From the NCBI RefSeq assembly GCF_018691265.1, contig NW_024881321.1, positions 17,642,698 to 17,706,697 of the forward strand: a stretch of DNA of 64,000 nt, read 5' to 3'. The translations under genes were made by a program, and so were the position numbers. Origin of the DNA: Tyto alba (Eukaryota > Chordata > Aves > Strigiformes > Tytonidae). Of the stretch, positions 27,927 to 40,900 are shown piece by piece (within the stretch, counting starts at the first letter, position 1; each line of letters opens with the position of its first letter). Below the pieces are notes generated by a model, which worked only from the letters and a program-made list of their open reading frames with translations, was not told where the DNA came from and did not search any database.

Positions 27927-28435
27927 GAGCTTTCCCTACCCAGAACCTGTCTGCTTTTGCTTGATTCTTCAGTGAAGTCACCATAATCCTGTTTTATGAT
28001 GCCACAGTCTGTTGTCATGAAAATAATTGCCGTGTCATAATTTCAGCGTTATAACTTTATTGTGAGATGAAGAAAGAGAAAACAGACTGTAGGGTTAAAA
28101 ATACCTGGTAAAACAAACAAATGCCTTTGAAAGTAGCCACAGAGGATTGAGGGAAAAAGATAAACCACCTGAAAGGTAAACAGATGTAGGCACTGACACA
28201 AGTCAAGGTTGCCCCCAGTGTGAAAACTCTCCTACACAAGACAAATCAGAGCATTTAGGTCACAGAACAGTCATGCCTGCGTGAAGGGTGGAACATATGG
28301 AATTTTTTGGTGTTAATTAGCATGTGCCTATGGCAAGGCCACTGCAGTTGGATTTGTTTCAATTCAGAAATGCTTAGCTCAGCATAATGGTCTGATTGGA
28401 ATTCAGAAAAGAAAACCAAGCGGTGTTTTGGGTGG

Positions 28436-28481
28436 TTTTTTTTTTTTCTTTTTTTTCTTTTTTTTTTTTTTTTTTTTTTTT
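28436..28481 (+). repeat. T-rich tract, about 46 bp
   Basis: Almost pure T with two C interruptions. Confidence 0.97.
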
Positions 28482-28647
28482 CCACAAATGCCAGAACAGA
28501 CAATGTAGAAATCAGGAGGAATTGAAGAGGGCCCAGAGTCTCTGAGCTGGGGCAGTGATGCCTGAGGTGAGAGACCCAGGTTTGGGATGACAGCTAGCAC
28601 ACAGGTTCCATGCCATTCCATTATGCTTAGGGTCTGTTTTTGCCCTT

Positions 28648-28705
28648 CAGCAAATGAGGATAGTGATGTTTAGTAACCTATGTAAAGTTCACTGGGTTGG
28701 GACAA
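28648..28705 (+). mobile_element. Possible second MIR-type SINE tail directly upstream
   Basis: The words GCAAATGAGGATAGTGATGT, then TAACCTATGTAAAG and TTCACTGGGTTGGG, resemble the 3' part of a MIR-type SINE in the same orientation, ending where the next SINE begins. It could instead be an internal duplication of the same element. Confidence 0.4.
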
Positions 28706-28707
28706 AG

Positions 28708-28870
28708 GGGATCTGGATTCTGTTCTTGTCACTTCCATCACTGGCTGAGTGATGCTGGGCCAGTTCCTTTGCCATACCCCAGTTTCCTTAGCTTAAACAG
28801 GGCTAACAATACCGGCCTCCTCTATAAAGAGATTCCCAGTCCACAAAAATCTGGATGTTATTATAATGAT
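28708..28870 (+). mobile_element. MIR-type (CORE) SINE, nearly full core and tail
   Basis: The order of words matches the MIR family. A GGATCTGGATTCTGTTC start leads to a CACTGGCTGAGTGATGCTGG core, CCAGTTCCTTTGCC, CCCCAGTTTCCTTAG, a GGGCTAACAATACCGGCCTC segment, then a CTATAAAGAG tail reaching TTATTATAATGA. In consensus MIR these correspond to the gene-like head remnant, the 'tgtgaccttgggcaagt' core, 'cctcagtttcc' and the 'taaagcgctttgagatc' tail. Divergence is high, as expected for an element older than the bird-mammal split or its sauropsid relatives. Judged from memory of the consensus, not by alignment. Confidence 0.7.
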
Positions 28871-29866
28871 TGGCAATCACATTACGAGGGTGGGATTAAT
28901 TTGCTCAAGTTCAGATGTTTAAAATATTTTTAACTCTTTCATACCAACCCTAAGATCATTCTTCTAGTCAGTTTAGAGGTCGACGTTCTCTTTTGTGTTT
29001 GTGCACAATATTTACGGGACTCAATCTAATCACCAAACCTAAATGCAGTCCTCAGTATGAACTACATTTAGAATCACCTGTTGAAGGAACTGTTGAATGC
29101 TCAGGAATTGAAATCTTAACCTATGAAGTGAAACAGTCTGGTCCCTCAAATAAGTATTTAATGGATCCAGTTTGTCCATGCTTATTTTCTGTATACCAAT
29201 GACTTAGAAACAAATAGAAGCCTTACTTGTGACTCCTAAACAAAGGAAAACCATCCATATAGCTGTTAAGATGATGCCTGTTTCTCCAGTGAGATGGTTT
29301 TTATCGCTTTGCTTTTCTTCTCTCTATTTTCTTCAACAAAATTTCAAATTTAGTACTAATAATAACATGGAGTTCTGTGGACTTTGGATAAGGTCTATGA
29401 TGAACTACAGTGTCGTGACTGCACTGGGCCTTAAAAAAGTATGAACACATCTTTCAGATGACTCTCCTTGTCACAGCATCCCTGATGAATCTTATGGACC
29501 TGACAGGGTGGGACTATATGATGCTTGGGGAAAAATCTTAAGTTTAGTAAAGTCCCTTAATGCTCATAATGAACTTTGGAGCTGAAAGAAGATTTTTTAA
29601 AAAGTCTTTTAAATTGTACTCTGTCCCCTGAGCATTAATGGGTCCAAATTAACATTTTGAATAATTTGCTGTGGATCCAAGCAGGTAATCAATCACGCTT
29701 TATCTAGGTCTTTCCAGAGGAAGAATAGGTGAATGAAACTGCAGCATTTAAAAGAGAGAACAAAGACACAGATACACCAGCCATGCTGCCTGTCAGCTCC
29801 AGAATAAAGAGAAGATTTTAGAGAGTGTCCACTACAAGGAGATGCCCTTTATGATCAAGTTTTATT

Positions 29867-29890
29867 AAAAAAAAAAAAAAAAAAAAAAAA
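29867..29890 (+). repeat. Pure (A)24 tract
   Basis: Uninterrupted A run. An AATAAA word lies about 60 bp upstream, too far for a typical retroposed poly(A) tail. Confidence 0.97.
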
Positions 29891-32800
29891 GCTCGCAGCT
29901 TTAATTTCTGCAGTAAAACCTGAGAAATGGACCAAGCAAGACCAGCCAGTTATGTTTGAGGCACCATTCATATGGTTTGCTTCCCTTTGACATCTTCTTT
30001 TACACATTTTCCATTATTGCAGCATGTATTTGCTAGTTCATTTGACAGCCTGTGCTGCCTTATATGTAGACCTGCTTATTATACCAGCTTCATTGAGGTT
30101 CAAGAGCAACTCAGATGTGAAAGAGAGCACTCATTTACTTTTACAACTGTGTTACAAATGCTGCACAAAGATACATGTAATTTCCTGAAGGACATGTTGA
30201 CCCACAGACCACTGTACACCACCATGTTTTTCCATCAGTGTTACAGGGTTGAGAACTTGGAAAGATTTTTGGTGGTTTTTGTTGTGGGTTTTTTTCCTGC
30301 AACCACTTAACAATGGAAATTTACATCACATGACATCTTCCAAATATAGCCTGTACTGATTAGATGAGATTTATTTATCTTCTTTTGTGCTTCTCCAAGA
30401 CCACCACAGATACAAAGAATAGAGGTTATTATGAGTGATGTCCCAGCTGTATTAACCTTTCTATAGTGCAGCTGAATACACGGAGTTGAAATTATTGACT
30501 AGATTTACACTACTGAACACAGGAACCCAGAAAAAGATTCCTTCATTGATCCACAGAAAGATATTGGATTAAAGCAACAGAGATTTTGGCTTTTATTCAA
30601 CTAAGAACTTCAAAAGAAATCTTTGTAAATATACAGCAGCAGCAAGATGTTTTCTACTGTAGAAGTCTTTGCAGTCCAGTGTATTAGAAGCTTCTAAAAT
30701 TATTCATGGTCTTTTCCTCTGAGATAAATCAGTGGAGAAAGAGAGTATCTCCTCTCAACTACTTTCTCCTAGGTTTGAGATAGCCTCTGATGTTGACTAG
30801 CTTACTTCAAGTTCAGCATCACATGGCAAGAAAAATCAAATATTAATGATGCACAGAAGACAAAAGTTGGATACTCTATTCAAATTATCATACATATTTT
30901 TTCTGGCTTATTTGAAATACACAGGATAATAAGATGAAAAATTCCTGAAATATACAGAAAAACCCCAATGATTTCAAGACTTATTCTTGTTGTTAAGTCT
31001 GGACAGACTCTGTAAAGTGAGACACCCTTATTCCTTTTTTATGCTCATTTCTACCATTACAGAGCACTTTACACTTTTTTTTTTAACAGAGATTTAATGA
31101 AGGCCATTCATTCTTGACTGTATTCACCTCTGTTTTACCACCTTGTAGGCGGAGGACAGAAATCTCTCCAGAGCTGCTTCTGTTGCAATTCCCTTTATTA
31201 AGTTACTAGCAATTAATTTCATTTTTTCTGCTACTCTCCCTTTAGGGTAGCTCAGGTTTGAAGCAGTGTCAGGATTCTATTTCACTGAAAGCCATATCCA
31301 AGAAATTAAAATAAGAACATGGTTTATCTGAAAATAATACCTTTACTTATTCAATGAAGAAGTCCACAACTTTGTGTTTGTAGATTTAGCTGAGCTGCAC
31401 ATTGCTTAGGTGAAAAGTCTTTGCCTTTAAGTATGGCTAATACCTTTCCTTAGCCAAATTCTGGAGGGATTTCATTACAAGTCTAGATGTGACCACTTCA
31501 TTGACTTATGCCAGAAGGAAGATGACTTATTAAATAAAATATTACTTGATTTAATCGTGTTTCAGAACTGACTTCTCCACTGATGATCTGGAAAATCCAG
31601 GAGGCAATGTAAACACCTGCATCCTGAGGCCAGTGTGAGCAGTAGCAGTACTGCCCCTTAAATTGTGCTTCTTGAACGGTTTGCAAGTAGAGCAAAAACT
31701 AGGCAGTATTTATAAAACTTTAGCTCATCTTGTACTTTGATGCTCAAATTTGGTGGCAAGAATCCCCAACTCGAGTCAATTTAGCAGATGAGTGAAGAAA
31801 TAGAGAAGAGTTATCTGTAAATGCAGAAGTGTTCCCTACCTACTGCTGTCACTATCTGCATTTAATGTGTGACAGACATTACAAAAAGTGTCAATGCATT
31901 GCCCAAACAGTCCATGCAGTTTTGATTTTTTACTCAGAAGTAGGCAGCTACAGTAAAGGGACAGTCACTTATACATGGGCAGGATTTAAACCAAAAGCTC
32001 CTCCCACAGTCCCATAGTCATCCCTTTACAGAAGTTTTTTCTTTTAAAATAAATTATACCATGGCTGTAAACAGAGGGCCTGGATAGAAGGTGTGATCCA
32101 CAAATAACACCTTTCCTCTTTTCTTTTCCTTACCCACACCAGACCAAAGCAACATTTGGAAGCAGCCTGGTGGAAACCCACAGCAGACTTTTCTCTCTCA
32201 CTCTGCCACGTGGAGCACGTTGCCATCCTCTCTCCACAGGCTGCCCACAAGCCTGGTCTCTGTCCCAGGCCCACCGACACTCATCCCTGGGCTGCAAAAG
32301 CAGCTGCAAATTGCTTGGATATACAGAGCAGGTGGCAAATCCCTGGTCTGTGTCAGGGCTGAGAGAACTTTACTGTTAAAGTGTTTTAGACCTTACCTGC
32401 ATTCATCCTGCAGAGACAGAAGTGGCTACACAGCTTGCAGGACTTGGTCAGACCCACTGCACTGAATCCAGAGAAGCGAAATGCATACTCTGGAGTCATG
32501 GCAGAGAGCTCAGTATAGTGACCAGAATAGGAAAATATGAAAGGGTGTGTGTGGTGGAAGATGAAAATCGATGCAGTCAGCTGCCCATTACGTAGCACAG
32601 GAGCATGCAGTGTATTGGGCAACGCTCACGGAGGCACAGGGGGTTATTTTGTCCTCACTCTGTCTCCTAGGCAGTCCATGCTAGGTTGCTACTTCCCAGT
32701 TATCGATCGGGTCTCCCCAGTACAACTGGAAGAGCCAAGGATCATGTCTTAGCATGTAAAGTAAAATCTGCTTTTCCTAGAAGAAAAATCTCATTAAAAA

Positions 32801-34835
32801 CACTATTTCCCCTATCAAAAATGCCACACATCTATGCAGGTGCAGAGTGCATATTTGAAAGGCAAACTTGAGAAGCACTGCCAGGTTCCCTTGCCTATGG
32901 CAGAAAAGGTCATCTCTGCCCCAAAGCAGGAGCCAGCGCCGGTATTCTCCAACTGATGGGTCAAAACAGAAGGACATGCTTGCACACTAGTTGGGTTAAC
33001 TGTACCAGCATAATATATGTTATTCAGCTAATTCTTGAGCAACAACAATATTCGCTGCTCACTGAAAGACTAACTATATTAGGGTAGTAATTTTCCCCAT
33101 GAAATATGCAAGTAATTGAAGGATCAGAGATCTTTGCAGAGACAGGAATAGTAATTTTTTACATATTGGATACATGTTAGCTTCACTATCATGTTGGAGC
33201 ATCAAAGGAGAGTTAAAATGTCAGGTGCGATTCAGTTTACACATCTGTGTGTGCTCAAAGTCTGGTGCAGTACCTGTTTGAAATTAGTTGATTTCCACCA
33301 CAAAGGACTGTGTTCCTTGTGCGAGGGGATGGAGTTGGCACAGTAGTCACCTCTTTTTCCCCTTTTTCTTCTATCAGCTCATATATTCTAAGCATACACA
33401 AATGCATTGTCTTCTTAGACAACAGGCTTCAAAAACAAGGGGGAAAGATGTATTTTCCCAGGTCTAGATGGCTCAAAGGATTATACAGATACAAAGATCT
33501 ACCCACAAGGGGATTCACATGGGAAGACACACAAAATATGATGGGGGGTAATAAAAAAATAATAAATAAAAAAATAGAGAAATCAAGGAAGCTCATGACA
33601 CTAAGAAAAAAGGTGGTGTTCAAAAATGTCAAAAATGTAAAAAACGCTAAAACTGATGCTTTTGGGGATCCTAACCAGTAACAGCTGAAGCTGTGAGAAG
33701 ACAAAGGTCATTGAGCTGGAATATTGGTAGTAGTTCTTCCACAAGAGAATAAAAGGTCACGAAGATGTCTTCCCTCCAAGATGTAGTTTCCTAATTTTCT
33801 CCCCAGTACCAGGAATGAATTCACTGAGAAAGCCGTGCCCTTGTGGAAGGCATGAAATCTTCTGCTTAATATTTACATCTTTACCGAGCAGTAATACGGA
33901 AAACAGGTTTGGGGAATGTAGAAACAGGCAGCTTGGGGAATACTCTGGCCTGTGCTGAGGCTCTGCAGAGGCAGACAGCCACCTACCGCCAAAAAACGAA
34001 ATAGAAAGCAACCACACAGGCTTTCTGAGAGCTGCATTACAGAAAACCATGCCTCACATGAAACAGCTTTGCTTGGCACACCAGGCAATCCATACTAGCC
34101 AGCATCAGGACAAACCTGTCTCAGGAAACATAATATTTTTTTCTTCCACTGACATGTTCGTGCTGCGTCTAGGGAAAAGAAATCAGAAGCAGATGATAGA
34201 GTGGAAGCTTTTTCTATACAGATATGCTGCAGGTTTTTAGTTTCCATTTGTGGAAAATCCCTTCTCCCTCTCCCTCCACCCGCCTCCAACATGCACAGTC
34301 GAATTCACAATGAATCCCCACAGACTGAAACGCTCTGAGCTCTGACAACGAAGGGCAGCGAAAGGAGGCCAGCAGTGCCAATTGGAGCAATGGAAGTACA
34401 CTGAAGGCAGCCAAATATCAGATTATCCAGGCACCACAGCCTACAGTTTCCACCTGGAAGGAAGAGAAACAAAAGCCTCCCTTTGTGTCCCAGGGTTTTG
34501 CAGGAATTAAACACAGCTCCCCTCTGTGGCAGACCCAGACTCTCACCGGGAACAGGGGGCAGCCAGTAAACTCCCCAGGCTGTCCTCAGGGAATGGCCTA
34601 TTTTAAGCCTGCTTGCAAACATCTCCCTGTGTATGTGGTGTATTTTCACGGAAGAATAATTTAATCTTCATTGCCATCATTAATTTTTGACAGAGAGCAC
34701 CATACGACATCCTGTTTACAGCCCACTAAATCTCCATTATGAAGCCATGCTTACAGAAAGAAGAACAATCTGAAGAGCCGTGTTAACTTTTATGATTACA
34801 TTCCAGCCCTCAAATACAAAAAGATGATTAAAGTT

Positions 34836-34854
34836 AAAAAAAAAAAAAAAAAAA
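34836..34854 (+). repeat. Pure (A)19 tract
   Basis: Uninterrupted A run. Confidence 0.97.
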
Positions 34855-36871
34855 GTATAAAAAACCCAACCCAAAACCATTAACATTTTGGTATGCTGTT
34901 TTCAGGCTACAGAGCAAGAAAATCTTGTTTAAATAACCTACAGCAATACAGCAGACACCTTTAAAAATGCATGTTCAACATACTGGCTTTCATCCTTATT
35001 GCAATATTTACTCTGTTGTCTTCAGCTGCATTGAACAGCACAGGTAAGTGCTGCTATTCACAGCCAACAGAAATTCTGTGACAGAAGAGATTTAACGCTG
35101 GTGAGTGGGATTTTGCTAATGTTTCTCACACTCATATCCTTTCATTTAGAAACCAAAGGAGAATTTTGTTGAAAATTGTTAATTTTCCCTGAGGTAAAAC
35201 CACTCAGTACCAAACCCCACCCCATCAGCAAGGAGAATTGAGGAGAGCCAAGAGCTCCGGAAAGCTTTCAACACAGAGGCATCGTGCATAGCCAAGGTTA
35301 TGAGAGTGACTTGTGAAACCACCACCAAATTTGGCCCAGTGGCATCCATATGTATGCAAAACCTACGTCAGGGTAACCACCACTTTCAGCTCTCTGTTGC
35401 TGTTGGCTGCTGTTGACACATGGCAAGAGCATGTAGGTGGTTCATCACCATTTCCCAATGCAGCCCATTACCAGTGTCAGTCCTGACTGGGGTCAGACCT
35501 TCATGTCTGCAGTAGGACGCCACTCCGAAATATGAAATGCTAGTGCTAGGCTGGCTGCAGCCTGGTCCTATGCATCTGGTCATTGTAGCAACAGTCTCTT
35601 GAACATTCAAGTTTCTCCACGTGCAGGATCTGCTCTGAAGATCAGGGGATCCCTGGCCTAACACCTCTGCTACATGTTTGCGCTCAGCTAACCGGTCCAA
35701 GTAAGGTAGACACTACCGTTATGACACAAGAGTTGTTCACCAGCCATGACACAGCATGCAACGATAGCACCATTTCAAGAAAAGGAAAATCCCATTGGTT
35801 AGGCCTAGATTTACCCAACTAAGTTAGGCGCACCTAATTAATTCAACACTTCCTCAAAAATCAGTGAAACAAGAGAGGTCCCTCCAGAGAGTAATTTTGG
35901 TCTTAGATGGATTAAATTACTTGGAAGTTAACATAAGGTATAGATTACCCTCCGGAGGTCTCCCACTCCTCCCTTCCTGCAGAATGCACAGAAACACTCA
36001 TAAAAGTGCTTGATGTTTTGGGGCAAGTCTGAACAACAACTATTCTCTAACCCACCAACTTTCCTTAGCTTTGAGATGAGACTTTCTCTTTCACAGTGGT
36101 TTGAAGGGCATCCAAGACACAGCCAAGATTTCTAGTCCTACTTAACTGTTCCAGGTGAGACTATCCTCTTCCAATACATACTTCAGTAAGTTCAAGTGTA
36201 TTTTCTATTAATTATTCTGTGAAGTATTTAAGTATATTTTTAAGTATAGTACTTCCCATTCTTCACATGCACCGAATCTCCTCTGGATTTACGAAAGTTG
36301 AGTCATGGCTCAATACTCTAAAATAATGCTCATTAACATTAGCTCCCACTCATTAGTTTCTAGGGAATAACCTCAGTGGCACTACTGAGGTGACAGCTCA
36401 TGACTATGCAGGGCAAACCCAGGTTTGTGTGTGTAAATATCTCCATTCAGTGGGAGTCTCTGGAAAGAATTTATCTGGAAATCAAGATGATAACAGTTAG
36501 ACACTATAGCCAACAGTACTGTGGTTAAACTAATCTTCATAGATTAAGAAAAAAGTTCTATAGAAGTTTATCATTGTATATATTTTGCAAACTTACACAA
36601 AGCCTGAGTTTCAGATTCATTAGTCTTTTACCTATCAGCAATCACCTGTAACGCTCTTTGTTAGAAGAATTAATAAAATTCTGTGGGTTTAATTTTTTTG
36701 GTGCTATTTTTCTATTTGCGTGATAGAAACAAAATAGAGAATGACTAACAGTTCTGACTGTTTTCTACTGAGTTCCCTCACAGTCGAGGGCTTTGCAAAA
36801 AGATCAGGATACATTTAATCACCACTTTCAAATACTCTCATTCATAGCATGACACTACTGGTGGCTATCAT

Positions 36872-36908
36872 ATTTTTCTTTTTTTCATTTTTTTTTTTTT
36901 TTTTTTTT
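36872..36908 (+). repeat. T-rich tract
   Basis: Nearly pure T with a few interruptions. Confidence 0.95.
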
Positions 36909-37849
36909 ACTTTTATTATTAACATAGCCTGCTGAACCTCACAGTCCAGCCAGGGCATTTCCCAGCCTTCATCTGGGAAACATTGATGTCCTGTCTGGTA
37001 CCTTCTCTGCAACCCACATGTACACTTCCCCAACTCTGTTTTTTGCCTCCTCCAGCTATTTTCTTAAAGAAAAGTTTTTCTCTTTTCTCACAGCGTAATG
37101 TCCCCAGCTGCCTCCTGCCTATTCCCCACAATGATGACCGCTGGCCTCCCTAAGCCTTCTCCACTCTCAGCCCTCATAGTCCCTATGCTCCTTTTGCTTA
37201 GAGCCACCCACTAGATCCACCCGCTCCTGCATCCCAGCCCTGTCTCAGCCTTCATCAGAGGGTTGCAAAGAGGCTGGTGAAAGAGCAGAGGAAAGTTGGG
37301 GACCATTTCTCAACCCCTAAAGAGTCCACTTTGCCTTTGCTGTCCACACTCTTCCATGGAGCTCTGTCTGCTGCTGCTCCACCACCACCCGCATCTGCCC
37401 CCTCACTTTAGGTTTCTGGGCTGAAGCACGAGGAGCAGGGGTAGGAGACAGACAGGGAGGACACACTGAGATGGTCTTGTTTTTTCTGAAGATTACATCA
37501 CTTCTCCAATGCCCAGGTCATCGCTATCTCAGCCTGGGGCCCTGCTGCTCTATCCCTCCCTGCCACATCTACAGCGATCCTTGCCCTCTGCGAGCTACCT
37601 GGCTTTCTCCCTCCTTTCCCTCCAGTGTGCAGAGCAGAGAGCAAATAACAAAGCTTTTAGTGTGGGCTGTGGTCAGAAAGGAACTGAGTGAAATGGTTAC
37701 TTTTACTGACATTTATTTGTTTCCATGGCTATTAGGGACAAAATTGAATAAGGAGGTAGAATCAGCAACCACTGCACTGTGGTTAAATGGCTGCAAGCTC
37801 TGCTGAGAAACTGATCATCTTTTTGCTTTCTTTTCCCTCCTCTTTACGT

Positions 37850-37970
37850 CTAATGCATTTATTTTTAATTGCTCTGACAATATTTGCATAGTGGAGATCA
37901 GATGTAGAATGTGTAAGAGAGAATAACTGTCAATGAATGTAACAATTAGATTATGTAAATGAGAAGAGTG
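37850..37970. promoter_or_regulatory. Candidate POU/SOX/homeodomain site cluster
   Basis: The stretch contains the octamer ATTTGCAT (37882-37889), TTTTTAATTGCTC, TGTCAATGAATG, and AACAATTAGATTATG, an arrangement often seen in developmental enhancers. Function is inferred only. Confidence 0.25.
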
Positions 37971-40900
37971 CTTAAATACTTAGGTAGCAGACTTTGCAGA
38001 AAGCTCAACACTCCAAACCTTTGCAAGCTCAGTGATGTACTTTAAGTTCGTCCTACATGGTATAATAGCCATGACTGTGTGTGGATTTTCATGTAGAGGA
38101 AAAGGAAGCATTAAACGCTTCTGTAAAAGGATGCCCAAATGGAGCCACTCTCAGTACACAAGTTTTATTGGCCCTGAAAATTCAAATTATGCTATGCACC
38201 CTTGAGTCCTCTGTACTGAAATTGTATTTATCATTTACATGCATAAAACAATGTATGTATTTTAACATTAAAAAATAAAAGAAAAAGCAACAAACAGACT
38301 AGATGGATGCTGCTGCATTTGTAAATGCTAACCCCAGGGAGAACACGTGCTCTAACTGCTTGGCTTGGTATTTGGATTTTTCTAAAAACAAAAGCTCCTC
38401 TCCACTTGCAGTTCAGAGGACAAGCCCAACAGATGCAGGGGTTTTGTGCACTGGATCTTCAGTCAAAAGCTCACCTCTTTCTTCCCTGGATTTCAGAAGT
38501 TTAAGTGGTGCTGAACCTGCTCTTTGAGAAGGGGGGAAAAGTTTCACTGACTTCAGTGCTAAAGTGCTCTTGGTTTTATGGCAAAACCTAGCACATGGCT
38601 CGTTTCATGTGGGAAAAGGAGCCCTGTTTGTGGGGAGCAGTGACTGTCGGGGCTGTCAGGGTGTTTTGGGAGCTACCAAGGATTTGGTTGTAGATGCTTT
38701 CTCCTCCCTACTTCGTTATAGTGAAAGGGAGGTAACCATTATATCTTGAAATGTTTACAGCTTAGAGAGGGTTGCTGGCAGAGCCCAAGAGCTCTCACCA
38801 TCCTAATTTGTGACTCTAGACCTCGTGATGACAGCCATCTCCAGCGTGCAAAGAAAAGTGGCACAGGTTTCTCCTCACATGCCCAATGCAACCCTAGTCC
38901 TTGTTCTCTCCTGAAATACCTATTCCCTCCTTCCTCTCTGTTTCTCCTTTTCCTTCCTTGCCTTTGGGCCATTACACTTTTAGCTGTGTCTGGAGTGGTT
39001 TGCTGCTGTGCATGTACTACCGATGGTGGTAGAGTGCACATTTATTTTATGATAGATATATTGAACCAGGCCCTAAACTCCAGCACACTATCTACTTAAG
39101 GCATCTGCAGCAGCAAATCCTTCTCCTCCATCTTTCCCTGCAGCTCCAGGCAAAGTCTCTGTTATTCATTTTCCTATTGCACACAGGATGGACTACAGTT
39201 TATTTCTGTGTTCAGAGGTTTACACAGAGAGTCTTTTTAGACTCCTACTCTCTTGTGATTGGGATGAGGCAAAAGAAAAGGAAGCAGGGAAAAAATGTCT
39301 ACTAGCTTGGATGACATTGCAGTTGGGGAACAGCAGTGCCTCAGGTCTCGGTACCGTGGAGGGACAGTGGGAGCATCACACTCCCCTCTTCTCCCTTTCC
39401 TGCCCTCCCCAACATGGTGGCTATGGACCCTGACTCTGGGGACCAGAAGCAAGAAAGGGACAGAAAGTCCTGTCAGGACCCTGGCTCACTCAGGGGAGTA
39501 GGGAGAGAGATTTACGCACACTCCAAGAGCAGAGGATCTGCCACAGCCCAGATAGCCTGAGGGTTCATGTTTTGTTTAATAGCATGTTCATTATAATTTC
39601 CCTCAAAGTGTGCCATGAATGGGAGACAGTCAGTAATTGAGATCCTTTGAGGGTTTAATCATGCTCATTATTTGAATCTCTAAGTATAAGAATAAACAAA
39701 CAGACTGTGAAGGCTGGCCACATTACATATTTCCACTTGCGTTCTTTCCAGGATGCATTTCTGACAAGAAATCAGACTTTTTGCTTCCTTAACAATTGTG
39801 CTAACCGTGAGGTAATTACGTAGAGGGAAAGAAAAGTGGTACCACACCTCTTCTCTTCCTGCTGGTATTTGGGGTGGGTGAGAGAGAAGAAAGGAATAGG
39901 CAAATGTTTTAGGACCCACTGCAGTCAGAGAAAGGTGGATTTCAAAATTAGATGAATGAGATTTTCTGTTTGGAGTTGTATCTATAAAGTCAGTGATGAG
40001 CCAGAAAGCTTGATGAAGACTAAATCACACCTTCCCAATTCCGAAACCAGGCATCTACAATATAGTTGTACATCTGCCTAAATTGATCATAATTGCCCTG
40101 GATGATTGCCATGCTGCTTCCCAACTTCTTCCCACCTCTTTGATTCAATGGTAAATTTCTTGGGACACTGTACATCTTTTGCCGTCTTACCAGATTTATG
40201 CTGTAGCTTCTCTCTAGGACCTGTTATATCACAAATAAACGTTGTTTCCAAAGTGCAGAATACTCCACTTGGCAACTTTGCATCATTTTAGTGCTTTGGC
40301 TCTCTAGGATGCTATGATCATTTCAAGTGGTGCTAGGAAAAATATATACTTTTTGTAAGGAGGAAGTAGGACAAATGTCAAGAAGCCAGAAACCATAAAA
40401 AATTGGCCTGTTATCATGTGCTTTGGTATAAATAAGCTGCTGTAAGAGCAGAAGTGTTTGTCACATCTACTTTATGATTTCCTGCTATAATTACATTTCT
40501 TCCTGCCCTCCCACACACAACCACTTTAGACATTCCCAGTCCGCCCCCTCCCAACAAAAGTTTCTTCCAGGGCTGTTTAACTGCATCAGGCTTACTTCCA
40601 CTGAGAGACAGTTAATAAACCCCCAGCACCTTCATGTACTCGGGGTGTTGCAGTCATCCAAACCCTGAACCTTTAACAAGAAGCCAGCTATGGCCGGCAT
40701 ATGAAGCATCCTCTTACATCACTTGTGCACGTGAACTAACCCCAAGGAACTGCCACACAAGGGTCTCTGCCTTTTCACAAGAGATGGGCAGCAGTGCTAC
40801 TGCCCATCAGGCTGATGGAAATGCATTTCCTAGAAAAACACAGAGTTTCGATGCTACGTTTCTCTAGCAGGCTGAGGTTGGTGAGAACATTACCCACAAG

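Larger units (their letters stand above)
23416..28647. other. Gene-free desert, fourth part
   Basis: No gene recognised. It contains the compound microsatellite, a C run at 24602-24610, the homeodomain-word cluster near 25,050 and two T-rich tracts. A 144-codon frame at 26821-27255 has no recognisable motif. Confidence 0.6.
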
